DNA of 64,000 bases from Aquincola tertiaricarbonis. GTDB taxonomy: Bacteria > Pseudomonadota > Gammaproteobacteria > Burkholderiales > Burkholderiaceae_C. Under the pieces are notes generated by a model, which saw only the letters and a program-made list of their open reading frames with translations, did not search any database and was not told where the DNA came from. Location of the stretch: the NCBI RefSeq assembly GCF_023573145.1, contig NZ_CP097635.1, positions 2,914,001 to 2,978,000 on the forward strand, written 5' to 3'. Below are positions 63,812-64,000 of the stretch, one piece after another; position 1 is the first letter of the stretch, and each line of letters begins with the position of its first letter. A program made the position numbers and the translations under genes.

Positions 63812-64000
63812 TCAGTCGAGGTTCTTGCCGATCAGGCGGATGAGGAACACCGCGGCGATGTTGGCCAGCAGCACCGCGAACAGCGCACCGGCCGAAGCCA
63901 CGCCCACGTCGAAGTTCATCAGCGCCTGCTTGAAGATCAGGAAGGCGACGTTGGTGCTCTCGTTGCCCGGCCCGCCACCGGTGGTGGTGAAGATCTCGGC
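63812..64000 (-). CDS. smoF: Polyol ABC transporter permease (SmoF/MtlF type), N-terminus beyond window
   Basis: Only the last 62 residues are inside the window. They read AEIFTTTGGGPGNESTNVAF and close with a helix (GALFAVLLANIAAVFLIRLIG) and KNLD, the typical MalF-type permease end. It is followed 12 bp later by smoG. The binding-protein gene is expected beyond the right edge. Confidence 0.85.
   Translation of the reverse strand, partial: AEIFTTTGGGPGNESTNVAFLIFKQALMNFDVGVASAGALFAVLLANIAAVFLIRLIGKNLD

Overview
The window is very GC-rich and almost fully coding, with many stop/start overlaps (ATGA, GTGA, TGATG). The gene families present (RegB/RegA, a PEP-CTERM protein, VanAB, DctA with DctBD, Gsi peptide uptake, a quinol oxidase with SURF1) point to a free-living, metabolically versatile beta-proteobacterium of the Burkholderiales, probably the Rubrivivax/Leptothrix/Ideonella side. 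That placement is inferred from family content, not from a marker gene. No rRNA, CRISPR array, integrase or intact insertion sequence is visible. One tRNA-Ala(CGC) lies at 52967-53042.

Layout. 1-8010 (minus): a cytochrome bo3-type quinol oxidase operon cyoABCD, then SURF1, the redox two-component pair regB-regA and a C1 peptidase cut by the window edge; a divergent MFS symporter lies to the right. 9.6-17.3 kb: ettA, a 746-bp non-coding stretch with inverted repeats, rhlE, and small housekeeping or stress genes (2OG-Fe(II) hydroxylase, yaaA, MarR-GNAT, YchJ-like). 17.4-24.4 kb: a cysteine-free molybdopterin-fold protein beside a hybrid kinase, a transglutaminase-like protein, a heavy-metal-type two-component system flanked by two near-identical operator/promoter modules, and a PEP-CTERM protein. 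24.4-30.5 kb: rsgA with a structured leader, a DUF883 protein, and a vanillate-type demethylase cluster (MFS, vanA, vanB) with a divergent MarR regulator. 30.5-37.4 kb (minus): degenerate aminotransferase homologue, dctA, orphan amino-acid binding protein, dctB and dctD, behind a sigma-54-type promoter. 37.6-42.9 kb: DUF2127, DUF72, TspO, a 7TM-type diguanylate cyclase, a LysE remnant and an SRPBCC protein. 43.0-52.8 kb (minus): an oligopeptide/glutathione uptake and hydrolysis operon (RpiR regulator, iaaA, gsiABCD, DmpA-type and M55 peptidases, flavin reductase). 53.2-58.6 kb (minus): aldehyde dehydrogenase, PQQ quinohemoprotein alcohol dehydrogenase and an outer-membrane protein, with a GAF-LuxR regulator. 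58.7-64.0 kb (minus): a polyol ABC transporter (two permeases and ATPase), a D-arabinitol-type dehydrogenase, a short-chain dehydrogenase and an AraC regulator, cut by the right edge.

How the parts work together. Most clusters pair uptake, catabolism and a dedicated regulator: quinol oxidase with the quinone-sensing RegBA system, C4-dicarboxylate uptake with DctBD and a matching sigma-54 promoter, peptide uptake with three intracellular peptidases, and polyol uptake with two dehydrogenases. The observations most worth follow-up are the aminotransferase homologue that has lost its PLP lysine, the orphan binding protein inside the dct operon, the paired CusR-like boxes with matching geometry, and the Cys-free molybdopterin-fold partner of a hybrid kinase.
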